From: Chryseobacterium polytrichastri
GTDB lineage: Bacteria; Bacteroidota; Bacteroidia; Flavobacteriales; Weeksellaceae
DNA length: 37,797 bases
Assembly (NCBI RefSeq): GCF_900142445.1
Contig: NZ_FRAV01000047.1
Location: 1 to 37,797 of the forward strand
Direction: 5' to 3'
Shown here piece after piece: positions 15,916 through 24,628 of the stretch. The notes beneath the pieces were generated by a model. The model was not told the origin of the DNA and did no database searches. It was given only the letters and a program-made list of their open reading frames with translations. A program made the translations under genes and the position numbers. Numbering within the stretch: position 1 is the stretch's first letter; each line of letters opens with the position of its first letter.

Positions 15916-17169
15916 ATGAAAAAACTTTTAACAGCCATTTTAATTTTCATTTCGTTATTCTTCTTTGCTCAGTCTAGACCAGAGATTGGAGGAAATTTTA
16001 TCAAGAGCTTATTTACTGATCATAATGCGGAAAAAGCGCATACTTATTTTGATTCTTTTGTTGGATCTCAAATTTCTGTGAATGATCTTAAAGAGCTTTA
16101 TCCACAAATTCAAGGACAGATGGGTAATTTTAAAAGTATTCTTGAGGTAAATAACGAAAAAGACACGTATTATTTTTATTCTGATTTTGAAAAATCAAAA
16201 TTGGATATTCAGATTACGTTTAATGCTGAAAATAAAATCATTGGTTTTTATTTTATTCCTCATAAAACTTTCGATAAAGCAGACGATAAAACTGCTTTAA
16301 AAATAAAAAGTGATGATATTGAATTAAAAGGAACGCTTTTACAGCCAACGCAAGGTGATCAAAAGAAATTAGTTATTTTCGTACATGGTTCAGGGCCGCA
16401 AGATAGAGACGAAACAATTGGTGAGAATAAGCCTTTCAAGGATATTGCTGAGTATCTTTTAAAAAATGGAATTTCTTCTTATAGATATGACAAGAGAACG
16501 TATTCGAACCCTGAAACGTTTAATAATCAATCTACCGTAGAGCAGGAAACCATCATTGATGCGGTGAATGTTGCCAAGTATTTTAAGGCGAATGAAAGTT
16601 TTAAAGGCTATCAGATTATTATTCTGGGGCATAGCCAAGGTGCTTACGTAATGCCTAAAATTGCTGAAAAAGCTCAGGTTTCAAAGTATATTTTTATGGC
16701 TGGAAATGCTAGGCCGTTACAGGAAATTCTTATTGATCAGTTTGAATATATTCATAAAATCGAACCTTCAAAAATTTCAGTCGAAGATATTCAAAATATA
16801 AAAAAACAAGTTGAGTTTTTAAACTCTAAAAAATTTAGTTTAGACTCTCCAACATCTGAACTTCCGATGGGACTATCTGCTACCTATTGGAAATATTTGC
16901 TGGATTATAAACCTCTTGAAGCTGTAAAATCAATTAAAACACCTATGCTTTTCGTACAAGGTGGGAGGGATTATCAGGTGACAGAAAAAGATTTTAATCT
17001 TTGGAAAAATCAATTAAAAAGCAATAAATCGGCAGAGTTTAAATTATATCCTTCTTTGAATCACTTATTTATTAAAGGTAGTGGAACTCCTTCTCCGAAA
17101 GATTATGAAGGTAAAGGGAATGTTGATGAAATATTTTTAAAAGATTTGGTTCAGTTTATTTTGAAATAA
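15916..17169 (+). CDS. Secreted alpha/beta hydrolase with N-terminal DUF3887-like domain
   Basis: 417 residues. A signal peptide of about 18 residues ends FFAQ. Residues of about 20-115 resemble DUF3887 (a small cystatin-like alpha+beta domain), followed by an alpha/beta hydrolase core: VHGSGPQDRDE oxyanion region, nucleophile Ser in GHSQGA, acid in FVQGGRDYQV and histidine in PSLNHLF. It would be a periplasmic esterase or peptidase-like hydrolase. I start at the ATG at 15916, seven bases after the previous stop, because it begins directly with the signal peptide; an earlier ATG adds eight residues overlapping the previous gene. It ends the left arm; a 227-base T-rich spacer follows. A role in pigment ester turnover is possible but unproved. 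Confidence 0.82.
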   Translation: MKKLLTAILIFISLFFFAQSRPEIGGNFIKSLFTDHNAEKAHTYFDSFVGSQISVNDLKELYPQIQGQMGNFKSILEVNNEKDTYYFYSDFEKSKLDIQITFNAENKIIGFYFIPHKTFDKADDKTALKIKSDDIELKGTLLQPTQGDQKKLVIFVHGSGPQDRDETIGENKPFKDIAEYLLKNGISSYRYDKRTYSNPETFNNQSTVEQETIIDAVNVAKYFKANESFKGYQIIILGHSQGAYVMPKIAEKAQVSKYIFMAGNARPLQEILIDQFEYIHKIEPSKISVEDIQNIKKQVEFLNSKKFSLDSPTSELPMGLSATYWKYLLDYKPLEAVKSIKTPMLFVQGGRDYQVTEKDFNLWKNQLKSNKSAEFKLYPSLNHLFIKGSGTPSPKDYEGKGNVDEIFLKDLVQFILK

Positions 17170-17375
17170 GTGAAATTAAGCTCAGGTTATTAATAATTGA
17201 CATTAGATATGATTCTTTTGCTCTATTGTTTTTAATAAATTAGTTTTATGTTTTTGTGAGGATTTGTGGTGTTTTTGTTGAGTAATTAATAATTTAAAAG
17301 CTTTTTTGTTTTATTGTTTTGATTGATTCTGCTTTTTTGATGTGAAAATATTTGGTGTGTAGTTGATTTATTATT

Positions 17376-17383
17376 TATATTCG
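17376..17383 (+). promoter_or_regulatory. Possible promoter box for the cytochrome gene
   Basis: TATATTCG matches TAnnTTTG at all but one position and lies 13 bases before the start at 17397, with a TTG at 17363-17365 only 10 bases upstream. It is in the T-rich 227-base spacer (17170-17396), in which I see no gene, no RNA and no other repeat. The match is partial and the spacing poor. Confidence 0.25.
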
Positions 17384-17396
17384 TTTCCTTAAAACC

Positions 17397-18497
17397 ATGA
17401 AACGAATGAGAAAAAACTATTTTTTATCTCTTGTATTTTTATTGATGCTATTTTCTTGTAAAGATGAGAAAATGGAAGGGGTAGAAGTTGAGAGTTCTTT
17501 TGTTAATTTTGATATCAATGCGGTTCCTTACGCTAAATTATCTACATATGCATTTTTTACCGGTGAACTAAAAAACTTAACGCCATCTAGTAAGGTAATT
17601 CCTTATGAACCTGCCAGTTCGCTGTTTACAGACTACGCTCTTAAAAAGAGATTTATCTGGATGCCACAAGGTGTAAAAGCGAATTATGATGCAGATGATA
17701 AAACACTGAATTTTCCTGTAGGTACTGTTTTAATAAAAAGCTTTTATTACAATACCGTACAGCCTAATAACACGACCAAAATATTGGAAACCCGATTAAT
17801 GATTAGAAAATCAAGCGGTTGGGTTTTTGCAGAATATTTGTGGAATGATGACCAAACAGAGGCCAATCTGGTGACTGGAACAGATTTTACAAGTGGCAGT
17901 TCTAAAAATATTACTTTCAAGAAAGAGAATAATGAGGTTATGACCATAGATTACAGAATTCCTTCTGAATCAGAATGTCTTGCTTGTCATAAACTAGATA
18001 ATAAACCAATTCCCATTGGTGTAAAACCTCAAAATCTAAATACAACTTACACTTACTCAGGAGGAGTTAAAAATCAATTACAAAAATTAGTAGATGAAGG
18101 TTATTTGCTAAGTTACCCTTCTGGTATTGTTTCTACGGTTAATTACAAAGATACCAGCAAGCCTTTAGATATAAGATTACGCTCTTATGTAGACATCAAC
18201 TGTGCACATTGCCATCAACAGAATGCGCGTTGTGATTATCGTGCTATACGGCTGAGTTTTAGTCAAACAACGAATCTTACCAATATGGGAGTTTGTGTGA
18301 TGGCAGATGAGCCGCAAGGTCCTTCATTAGAAAGAATTATAACGCCGGGAAATCATAATAAGTCGGTAATGAACTTTAGACTCAATTCTGTAGATGAGAA
18401 TAATAGAATGCCTTTGCTAGGAAGAACCATTGTGCATGATGAAGGGGTAGAACTTTTAAAGCAATGGATCAATTCACTGAATCAAAACTGTCCTTAA
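17397..18497 (+). CDS. SO2930-type diheme c-type cytochrome lipoprotein
   Basis: 366 residues. A lipobox (LLMLFSC, Cys about residue 21) predicts a lipoprotein. Two CxxCH heme c sites are present: CLACH at about residues 195-199 and CAHCH at about 270-274. The gap between them and the beta-rich N-terminal half (YEPASSLFTDYALKKRFIWMP) fit the SO2930 family of diheme cytochromes, often found in Bacteroidota and Shewanella, of unknown electron partners. An ATG three codons downstream is an equally good start. The next gene follows by 24 bases and is probably in the same operon. Nothing links it to pigment synthesis except position. Confidence 0.82.
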   Translation: MKRMRKNYFLSLVFLLMLFSCKDEKMEGVEVESSFVNFDINAVPYAKLSTYAFFTGELKNLTPSSKVIPYEPASSLFTDYALKKRFIWMPQGVKANYDADDKTLNFPVGTVLIKSFYYNTVQPNNTTKILETRLMIRKSSGWVFAEYLWNDDQTEANLVTGTDFTSGSSKNITFKKENNEVMTIDYRIPSESECLACHKLDNKPIPIGVKPQNLNTTYTYSGGVKNQLQKLVDEGYLLSYPSGIVSTVNYKDTSKPLDIRLRSYVDINCAHCHQQNARCDYRAIRLSFSQTTNLTNMGVCVMADEPQGPSLERIITPGNHNKSVMNFRLNSVDENNRMPLLGRTIVHDEGVELLKQWINSLNQNCP

Positions 18498-18521
18498 AAC
18501 TAATAACCAAAATGAAAAAAT

Positions 18522-20540
18522 ATGAGAAAAATAATATCCTTTTTTGTTGTATTATGTAATATAACATGGGGAATAGCACAGCTTACATGTGCTTCTGCAA
18601 TAGATATTACTCCAGGAACTTATACGGCCCCTTTAATTACGGGAACACCGCCTACCACAGTTTGTAATTTGGCTAATCTAGGACAAGCAGCAATTTGGTA
18701 TAAATATACAGCTACAGAAAATAAAAGTGTTACTGTTTCTTCGGTAATGGCAGGACAAAATGTAGATACAAGATTGATGGTCTACGCAGGAAGTTGTGGA
18801 GCATTAGCTTGTATAACAGCAAATGACGACTTTCCAGGGTCAGGGTTTGCTTCGCAGGTTACTTTTGGAGCAATTGCCGGAAATACCTATTATGTGGTAT
18901 TCGATAATAGATGGACTAGTCTAGGGTTTAATTTTACCGTGGCTGAAGCGCCACCTATTATCAGCAGACTTTCATTCCTTCCGCAGACGGTGAGCGTTGC
19001 AGGTACATATAATAACTGTATTGTAGATATGAATGGAGATTATTTGGATGATATTGTCTCTGTAGTAAATAATACTCAGATGGTTATCTCTTATCAGCAG
19101 CCTGGAGGTGGATTTAATAATGTTACTTATACAATTCCGAGTACTACTATATTGCCTACATGGAGCATAGCGGCGGGAGATTACGACAATAACGGTTTTA
19201 ACGATCTTATGTATGGCTCAGGAACCGGGATAGCCTTTGTAAAAGCTAATGCTGGAGGAACAGGCTATACGTCGGATAGAAAACCTCAGTCATTTTTAAC
19301 ACAGCGGACTAACTTTATAGACATTAATAAAGACGGGAAATTAGATGCTTTTGTATGTGATGATAATGCTCCGAACAGGTTTTATATGAATGATGGGACC
19401 AATATGAACCACAATCAGGGAGGAATGGGAGATTTTCCTTCCGGAGGAAATTATGGTTCTATTTGGGTAGATTATGATAACGATGGAGATATGGATCTCT
19501 ATATTGCAAAATGTAGCGGAGGAGGTTCAGGACCTGGTGGAAACATTGATGAATTGCTTAGAAATAACGGTGATGGAACCTTCACAAATGTTGCTGCTGC
19601 CGCTAATATGGCAAATCCTACTCAGACATGGTCTGCGGCTTGGGGAGACTTTAACAATGATGGGTGGATGGATGCTGTAGTAGGAATAAATGCGACAACA
19701 AATGGCCTAAGTAAAGTCATGAAAAATAATGGTGATGGAACTTTTAAAGATGTTTCTGTAGGTTCAGGATATGATGTTGTTAATAATTTAAGTAGGGAGT
19801 ATGTGGCGTATGATTTTGATAATGATGGCTTTCTTGATGTATTGGGCGCGGGAAATACAATTATGTTTGGAGATGGAACGTTTAAATTTTCGCCCAACCT
19901 TAATACGTATAGTTTAAGTGCCGACAAAAGACCAATTGGTGATCTTAATAATGATGGTTTTCTGGATATTCAGAATGGAAGTACAGTTCTGATGAATGTA
20001 GGAAATAGCAATAAATGGCTTAAAGTAACCTTACAGGGAACCCAAAGTAACAGGAATGGGATTGGAGCAAGAGTGGAGATCTATGGAGCCTGGGGAAAAC
20101 AAATTCGAGATGTACAAAGTGGAGTGGGATTCGGAAATATGAATACACTGAATGCTCATTTCGGTATTGGTCAGGCTACAGCCATTACAAAAGTAATTGT
20201 TAAATGGCCTTCAGGTTTGGTTGACACCATTTATAATGTAACGCCTAATACAACATTACATGTGGTGGAAGGATCTTATTTAGGAGCTAAAGACATTCAG
20301 GCTACTCAGGAATTATTCACGGTTTATCCAAACCCGAGTGATGATATTGTTAATTTTAAAACTAAAAATGATTTTATTCCAACAGATGCCAAAGTATATG
20401 AAATGAGCGGTAGAATGGTTTTACAGACAAAAGTTGAAAGAAATTCAATCTCGGTTAAACAGTTAAATTCAGGGATTTATATGCTTGTTTTAGTTGATAA
20501 GAATGGAAAGACATATTCTCAGAAACTCACGAAAAAATAA
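18522..20540 (+). CDS. Type IX-secreted FG-GAP/ASPIC-UnbV repeat protein
   Basis: 672 residues with a signal peptide of about 20 residues. A pre-peptidase-like beta domain (about 25-145, GNTYYVVFDNR) is followed by FG-GAP/VCBS repeats to about 490 with calcium-binding acidic loops (DINKDGKLD, DYDNDGDMD, DFNNDGWMD, DFDNDGFLD, DLNNDGFLD). Next comes an ASPIC/UnbV domain (IGARVEIYGAWGKQIRDVQSG). The last 75 residues are a type IX sorting domain starting VYPNP and ending in a short lysine tail. It is therefore a cell-surface or released protein, probably an adhesin or binding protein. It follows the cytochrome gene by 24 bases and ends at a hairpin terminator. Its ligand is unknown. Confidence 0.9.
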   Translation: MRKIISFFVVLCNITWGIAQLTCASAIDITPGTYTAPLITGTPPTTVCNLANLGQAAIWYKYTATENKSVTVSSVMAGQNVDTRLMVYAGSCGALACITANDDFPGSGFASQVTFGAIAGNTYYVVFDNRWTSLGFNFTVAEAPPIISRLSFLPQTVSVAGTYNNCIVDMNGDYLDDIVSVVNNTQMVISYQQPGGGFNNVTYTIPSTTILPTWSIAAGDYDNNGFNDLMYGSGTGIAFVKANAGGTGYTSDRKPQSFLTQRTNFIDINKDGKLDAFVCDDNAPNRFYMNDGTNMNHNQGGMGDFPSGGNYGSIWVDYDNDGDMDLYIAKCSGGGSGPGGNIDELLRNNGDGTFTNVAAAANMANPTQTWSAAWGDFNNDGWMDAVVGINATTNGLSKVMKNNGDGTFKDVSVGSGYDVVNNLSREYVAYDFDNDGFLDVLGAGNTIMFGDGTFKFSPNLNTYSLSADKRPIGDLNNDGFLDIQNGSTVLMNVGNSNKWLKVTLQGTQSNRNGIGARVEIYGAWGKQIRDVQSGVGFGNMNTLNAHFGIGQATAITKVIVKWPSGLVDTIYNVTPNTTLHVVEGSYLGAKDIQATQELFTVYPNPSDDIVNFKTKNDFIPTDAKVYEMSGRMVLQTKVERNSISVKQLNSGIYMLVLVDKNGKTYSQKLTKK

Positions 20541-20564
20541 AACATAATTTGTTTATCATAAATC

Positions 20565-20594
20565 ACTGCAAGGTCGAAAGGCTTTGCAGTTTTA
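20565..20594. terminator. Likely terminator between convergent genes
   Basis: ACTGCAA (20565-20571) pairs with TTGCAGT (20584-20590), with a partly complementary GGTC...GGC interior, followed by TTTA. It lies between the stops at 20540 (+) and 20612 (-), so it could serve both directions; the T-run is short, which lowers confidence. Confidence 0.55.
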
Positions 20595-20611
20595 TGTAAA
20601 AGAGAGTTGAA

Positions 20612-21784
20612 TTATTTATTATCAGGACTCACTTTATTCAAGAACAGGAAAGTGGCTGTTCCTAAAATCAAAGACATCGAACTTGCCAGAATCAGACTTC
20701 CGATCACGTATTGAAGAAGATTATTTTTAATTAAATCAAAGTTGATATCACTACTTAAAATATTACTGTCTCCATGCACAAAAGGAGAACCTAAAAATAG
20801 GGAAGCGGCAATAACAAAAGGAATTAATGGAGGTAAGCTAACATTGGATGCAACAAAAGCCAAGACTTTGTTTAGCTTAAAAAGGACAGATAAAGAAATC
20901 ACTAATAAGGTCTGGAATCCCCATAACGGGCAAAGGCCTATAAAAACTCCAAGCGCGATGGAGAAAGCTTTTGTGCGGTTGCTTCCGTCACTTTCCAGAA
21001 CATCTTCTTTGATGAATCTTTTAAAGCTTTTCTTTCTGAAATTATTAATAAAATTTCTTGGAATAATATAAAGCAAAGTAATGGTTACCAAGATGGTATT
21101 CAGAATACTGATTCTCGTAAAATCTTTGAACGGTCTGAAATGTGAAACCCTTTCCGCAGGATCATACAACACTTTTATAGGAACATTTTTTACGGGAACG
21201 TGTCTCCAGGCTGTTCTTACAATAATTTCAATCTCAAACTCAAATTTTGGAGTAAAATATTTTTTCGGAATTTTATGTAAAGGATATAGACGGTAGCCGG
21301 ATTGAGTATCTTCTAGCTTAATGCCTGTTTCAAACCAAAACCAGAAATTAGAAAAGCAATTTCCGAAACTACTTTTCTTTGGGATTCCGTCTTGCGACAT
21401 ATTTCGGTTTCCGATGAGTAAAACATTGTGCTCTTCATTCAATAAAGCTTCCACAAAAACCGGAATATCATCTGGATAATGCTGCCCATCTGAATCAATG
21501 GTTATTGCATAATCGAAACCTAATTCTTTTGCCTTTCTGAAACCTATTTTAAGTCCGTTTCCTTTGCCTTTATTCTCAGGCAGGGAAATCGTTGTAATTT
21601 GAGAATAATGACAGAGGATTTGTTGGGTAGAGTCTGTAGACCCATCATTGATCACAATGATATTTTCGGTATAGTCTAAAACACCATCAATTACTCTTCT
21701 CAGAGTTTTCTCGTTGTTGTAAGTAGGTATTAAAACACAAATCTTTTTTTCAGAAATTGCATTTTGTGCTTCAGGAAGGGTCAT
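20612..21784 (-). CDS. GT2 glycosyltransferase fused to DUF2062
   Basis: 390 residues. The N-terminal GT-A domain (about 14-240) has CVLIPTYNN at 16-24, INDGSTDST at 45-53, and the metal-binding DSD at 97-99. The C-terminal part (about 265-385) is a DUF2062 membrane module with GVFIGLCPLWGFQT and several hydrophobic segments. This fusion is a frequent member of aryl polyene and flexirubin clusters, where it is thought to add a sugar or build the lipid anchor at the inner membrane. It is the last gene of the long minus-strand operon, four bases after the preceding gene, and ends near a terminator. Donor and acceptor sugars cannot be read from sequence. Confidence 0.88.
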   Translation of the reverse strand: MTLPEAQNAISEKKICVLIPTYNNEKTLRRVIDGVLDYTENIIVINDGSTDSTQQILCHYSQITTISLPENKGKGNGLKIGFRKAKELGFDYAITIDSDGQHYPDDIPVFVEALLNEEHNVLLIGNRNMSQDGIPKKSSFGNCFSNFWFWFETGIKLEDTQSGYRLYPLHKIPKKYFTPKFEFEIEIIVRTAWRHVPVKNVPIKVLYDPAERVSHFRPFKDFTRISILNTILVTITLLYIIPRNFINNFRKKSFKRFIKEDVLESDGSNRTKAFSIALGVFIGLCPLWGFQTLLVISLSVLFKLNKVLAFVASNVSLPPLIPFVIAASLFLGSPFVHGDSNILSSDINFDLIKNNLLQYVIGSLILASSMSLILGTATFLFLNKVSPDNK

Positions 21785-21788
21785 TGTT

Positions 21789-22265
21789 TTATTTTAATGA
21801 TGCTTTTTCAGTATCAGACATGGTTTTAGATTGTACAGCAAATTTTTTAATATAACTTTTCATAGCTGTATTTTGCTTTCCGTAGTTGCTTAAAATGAAT
21901 GCTTTATCATCTTTTAATCCACCTCTGTAACCTACTATTTTGGGGATGTTTTCCTGAACGCTTAGTCTTATCAATCTTAATTCAATATTGTTAGGATTAG
22001 ATTTAATGATGCTTTCAAGATCAGTTGCTCCAGCTTTTACGAGTGCCTTTCTGTTTTGTTTAACAATTTTGGCCTCCATGATTTTTGCAGCGGCTTTATA
22101 ACCAGTCGTCACAGCATCAGAACCAGATTGTTTTTCGGCAGTAGTAATAAATGCCTGTGTATTTTCGTTGGATTGATTGGCCTTTGCATAACTGTTTCTT
22201 AATGACTCCAAATCATTTTGAAAGAAAAATATAAAAGCTGTTATGAATGATAAGATCAATTTCAT
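21789..22265 (-). CDS. Small exported protein of unknown function
   Basis: 158 residues. A short hydrophobic N-terminus (about 3-15) is probably a signal peptide or anchor; the rest is mainly helical with repeated short charged helices (ESLRNSYAKANQS, AAKIMEAKIVKQNRK, IIKSNPNNIELRLIRLSVQE). The IKSNPNNIELRLIRLSVQ stretch has a TPR-like flavour but no full repeat is visible. The start overlaps the dehydratase stop by four bases (ATGA) and the GT2 gene follows after four bases, so it is firmly within the pigment operon. I do not recognise the family. Confidence 0.75.
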   Translation of the reverse strand: MKLILSFITAFIFFFQNDLESLRNSYAKANQSNENTQAFITTAEKQSGSDAVTTGYKAAAKIMEAKIVKQNRKALVKAGATDLESIIKSNPNNIELRLIRLSVQENIPKIVGYRGGLKDDKAFILSNYGKQNTAMKSYIKKFAVQSKTMSDTEKASLK

Positions 22266-22642
22266 GATGTCAATTTTTTATAATGTACAGACATTTTTAA
22301 TGCAATAGTCTCGCCAAATAAAGTGGTGTTTTTTACTTTCACTTCATCTTCACTTTCATTAATATCCAATTGTAATACTAAATCCGGTGTTTCAAATGGG
22401 TTGATGATGGCCATGAATTTCACATTCGAAGCAGATTTTAAAAATAATGGTGCGCCTGTAAACTCTTCAGTCAGTTCTTTTACGATCTGCATCATGCAAA
22501 CTCCTGGCGTTACAGGATTTCCTGGGAAATGTCCATTAAAAATATCATGATCTTTATTGAGCGTGATATGGGCAATGAAACGTCCGTTTTCTTCTTTTTC
22601 TGATGATTGTAAGGTGTAAAAGTCTGTAAGAATAGTCTGCAT
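22262..22642 (-). CDS. FabZ-like 3-hydroxyacyl-ACP dehydratase (ApeI-like)
   Basis: 126-residue single hotdog protein. The active-site helix motif is GHFPGNPVTPGVCMMQ at 37-52: H38 is the usual catalytic histidine, but the position of the FabZ catalytic glutamate is Q52. It would remove water after each FabG reduction to give the conjugated polyene, as ApeI does in the proteobacterial system. ApeI there works with a second dehydratase, ApeP, and none is visible in this window. Start codon overlaps by stop/start spacing of four bases with the beta-barrel gene upstream, and the stop overlaps the next gene by four bases. The family is clear; activity with a glutamine is an open question. Confidence 0.85.
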   Translation of the reverse strand: MQTILTDFYTLQSSEKEENGRFIAHITLNKDHDIFNGHFPGNPVTPGVCMMQIVKELTEEFTGAPLFLKSASNVKFMAIINPFETPDLVLQLDINESEDEVKVKNTTLFGETIALKMSVHYKKLTS

Positions 22643-22646
22643 AAAA

Positions 22647-23243
22647 TTATTTTTTCATGTTAAATGTATAGTAAACGCCCGCCTGAAAAGTAACGTTTGT
22701 ATGATTGTCGTAGAAGTTGTAAACAGGAACAAAACCTTTTTTTACTCTTGCTTCAACCCCAAAGTTTTTTGTAATGTCGTATCCTAGACCGGCTGTAATT
22801 CCTAAATCTATTTCGTTATCTGGCTCAAAATTTTTCTTGTCAACAACAAATTCTAAAGTAGGCCCCACAAGAACGTTGAATTTATTGAAATAGAATTTAT
22901 TAACCAATTGAAGTCCCAAATAAGAAACAGAAAGTGTTTGTCCGTTCCAGTTGTTAACATTGGTTTCAAACTTGGCTCCCTGTCTCGAATAATTAATTTC
23001 CGGCTGTAAAGCATAAAATTTTGCAAAACGAATATTTCCTAGAAACCCAATATAAAAATCGGTTTTAGTTTTAAAATCCATTTTCATATTCGCGTTTGGA
23101 GAATCCGGCCAGTAGAATGTTTGATTTTCATTATTGGTGAAATGCGAAAAATTCGCTCCTGCTCTTATTCCAGGGTTAAAAGTTACCTGAGCAAAAGATA
23201 AAGTTGTAAATAAAGCAAAGAGTAAAAGTGCCGTTTTTTTCAT
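22647..23243 (-). CDS. Outer-membrane beta-barrel protein
   Basis: 198 residues with a signal peptide ending LSFAQ (about residue 18). The remainder has alternating hydrophobic strands with aromatic girdles (GIRAGANFSHF, FYIGFLGNIRFAKFYALQPEINYSRQGAKFE, YLGLQLVNKFYFNKFNVLVGPTLEF, AGVYYTFN) typical of the small eight-stranded OMP_b-brl family. The end residues YYTFNMKK are close to a Bam-type C-terminal signal. It lies four to six bases from its neighbours in the operon, between a lipoprotein gene and the dehydratase, and probably helps hold or deliver the pigment at the outer membrane. That role is an inference from position. Confidence 0.85.
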   Translation of the reverse strand: MKKTALLLFALFTTLSFAQVTFNPGIRAGANFSHFTNNENQTFYWPDSPNANMKMDFKTKTDFYIGFLGNIRFAKFYALQPEINYSRQGAKFETNVNNWNGQTLSVSYLGLQLVNKFYFNKFNVLVGPTLEFVVDKKNFEPDNEIDLGITAGLGYDITKNFGVEARVKKGFVPVYNFYDNHTNVTFQAGVYYTFNMKK

Positions 23244-23249
23244 GTTATA

Positions 23250-23885
23250 TTATTCAGTTTCGGTTATTTGAAATAGTTTTATATTGATCTTGAAATCTTT
23301 ATGTTGAAGATTCAAACTATCCGCGAAGATATGTTTTTTTGCTTCAAAAGTGAAATCGATTTTTTCCTTATTGTTTTTGGTATAAATGATTTGGTTCAGC
23401 AATCCATTTTCTTTATTGAAGAACAGATAATATTGTTTCTTATCCAATTTTGAGAGGTAAATTTTTGACTTTTCATTTTCAAAACTTTCATTCACAGGAT
23501 ATTTCTGTTTTAGCAATTTCTGAAAATCATTCTTTAAAAAATTAATGACAATCTTTTTGTCTAAGTCTGCTAAAACATAGTTAAGCTTAAAATCATCTCC
23601 GGAAATCTCAAAATCAATTAATTTATTTCCGAAATCAGAAGTTAATACGACACGGTGTGTCGCGTCATTAATCTTTTTGATAATTAGAATTCCGCTTACA
23701 TGATTTTTGTAAATATCCATCTGACATTTATACACGTAATCTTCATTCGAAGAAAAATATAAATTTTCAACGGTCTTCTCAGAATTTGAAATTAATTTTG
23801 CATCTGTAAGCTGATAGGTTTTACACGAAACAAATAGGATTAAAATCAGACTATAAAGAAAACTCTGAAGCAGAAATCGGCGCAT
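23250..23885 (-). CDS. Predicted lipoprotein of unknown family
   Basis: 211 residues. A hydrophobic segment followed by the lipobox LFVSC (Cys about residue 21) predicts a lipoprotein. The body looks beta-rich (YVYKCQMDIYKNHVSGILIIKKI, THRVVLTSDFGNKLIDFEISGDD) and ends in charged strands. I start at the ATG at 23885 because it places a basic MRR directly before the hydrophobic stretch; the longer frame adds eight residues. Its start overlaps the 3' end of lolA by about 35 bases in a different frame. The pairing with LolA is telling: LolA-like carriers and partner lipoproteins of this size occur together in aryl polyene clusters, where they may receive a lipid cargo. No family name can be given. 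Confidence 0.75.
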   Translation of the reverse strand: MRRFLLQSFLYSLILILFVSCKTYQLTDAKLISNSEKTVENLYFSSNEDYVYKCQMDIYKNHVSGILIIKKINDATHRVVLTSDFGNKLIDFEISGDDFKLNYVLADLDKKIVINFLKNDFQKLLKQKYPVNESFENEKSKIYLSKLDKKQYYLFFNKENGLLNQIIYTKNNKEKIDFTFEAKKHIFADSLNLQHKDFKINIKLFQITETE

Positions 23886-24477
23886 TGATTTTTGTATTTT
23901 TAAAAACAATATTTGTAGTATCTCCTGAGGCTTCCGTCATATTAACCTGTGAAACGGTTGATTCACCTTTAGGAAAACTTAATTCAATTTGCTTAATATA
24001 TTTCAGCAATTGAGCAGATTTTGGAGTAAATTTTGCGATGTTGTAATTTGCATTCTTCAAGTAAGCTACTGAAAATTCAGGATCGTTAAACATCTGTCCG
24101 TTTGAGCTTCCTACAATCAGTTTATTGATCTTTTCAAAGGTTTTACTTTTAGCATCTACAGAAGATTTCTTTCCTTGGTCATTGATGAATATTTTATTGT
24201 CCTTAAATATAATGCTGTATTGATATGGCTTTGTATATTTCCAACTTAAAATGTTGGGTGTTTTTAAAGACATTCTTCCGTAGGTCACAATGTTTTTATC
24301 CAAAAAATCCATCTTTTTGGTTTGGGTAAAATCACTTTGTAAGGTTTTGATTTCTTTTGTTTCAGATGAAACTTTGGTAACGAAAGCTTTTGCTTCAGCT
24401 CCTGACATTGCTGTATTTTGAGCAAAAAAGAAATTTGAAAATAATAAGAATGCTCCGAAAGCAATATTTTTAATCAT
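23851..24477 (-). CDS. LolA-like outer-membrane lipoprotein carrier
   Basis: 208 residues. After a signal peptide of about 20 residues (ending FFFAQ) the sequence follows the LolA pattern: LQSDFTQTKKMDFLDKNIVTYGRMSLKTPNILSWKYTKPY at about 40-80, then a beta half-barrel ending in the ASEFSL tail. The family shuttles lipoproteins or amphipathic lipids through the periplasm; cluster-bound copies are thought to carry pigment. I start at the ATG at 24477, which begins directly with the signal peptide; an upstream ATG nine codons earlier adds residues with no signal. The 150-base spacer upstream is AT-rich with no clear promoter. Overlap with the next gene is about 35 bases. Confidence 0.87.
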   Translation of the reverse strand: MIKNIAFGAFLLFSNFFFAQNTAMSGAEAKAFVTKVSSETKEIKTLQSDFTQTKKMDFLDKNIVTYGRMSLKTPNILSWKYTKPYQYSIIFKDNKIFINDQGKKSSVDAKSKTFEKINKLIVGSSNGQMFNDPEFSVAYLKNANYNIAKFTPKSAQLLKYIKQIELSFPKGESTVSQVNMTEASGDTTNIVFKNTKINAPISASEFSL

Positions 24478-24628
24478 TGTTTTGATTTTTAAATTGGACC
24501 ACAAAAGTCACAAAAGATTATTTTTTTAAATAAATACTTTGAAAATAAAAGCTCATAAAAGATGAAAATCAAAGATTTTCAAAACTCATTTGTTCTTCTT
24601 ATACGCAATCATTCTAGCTTAAAAATTC

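Noticed and set aside
17170..17396. Possible small gene or RNA in the T-rich spacer
   Set aside because: No start with a ribosome binding site, no structured element and no open frame of useful length.
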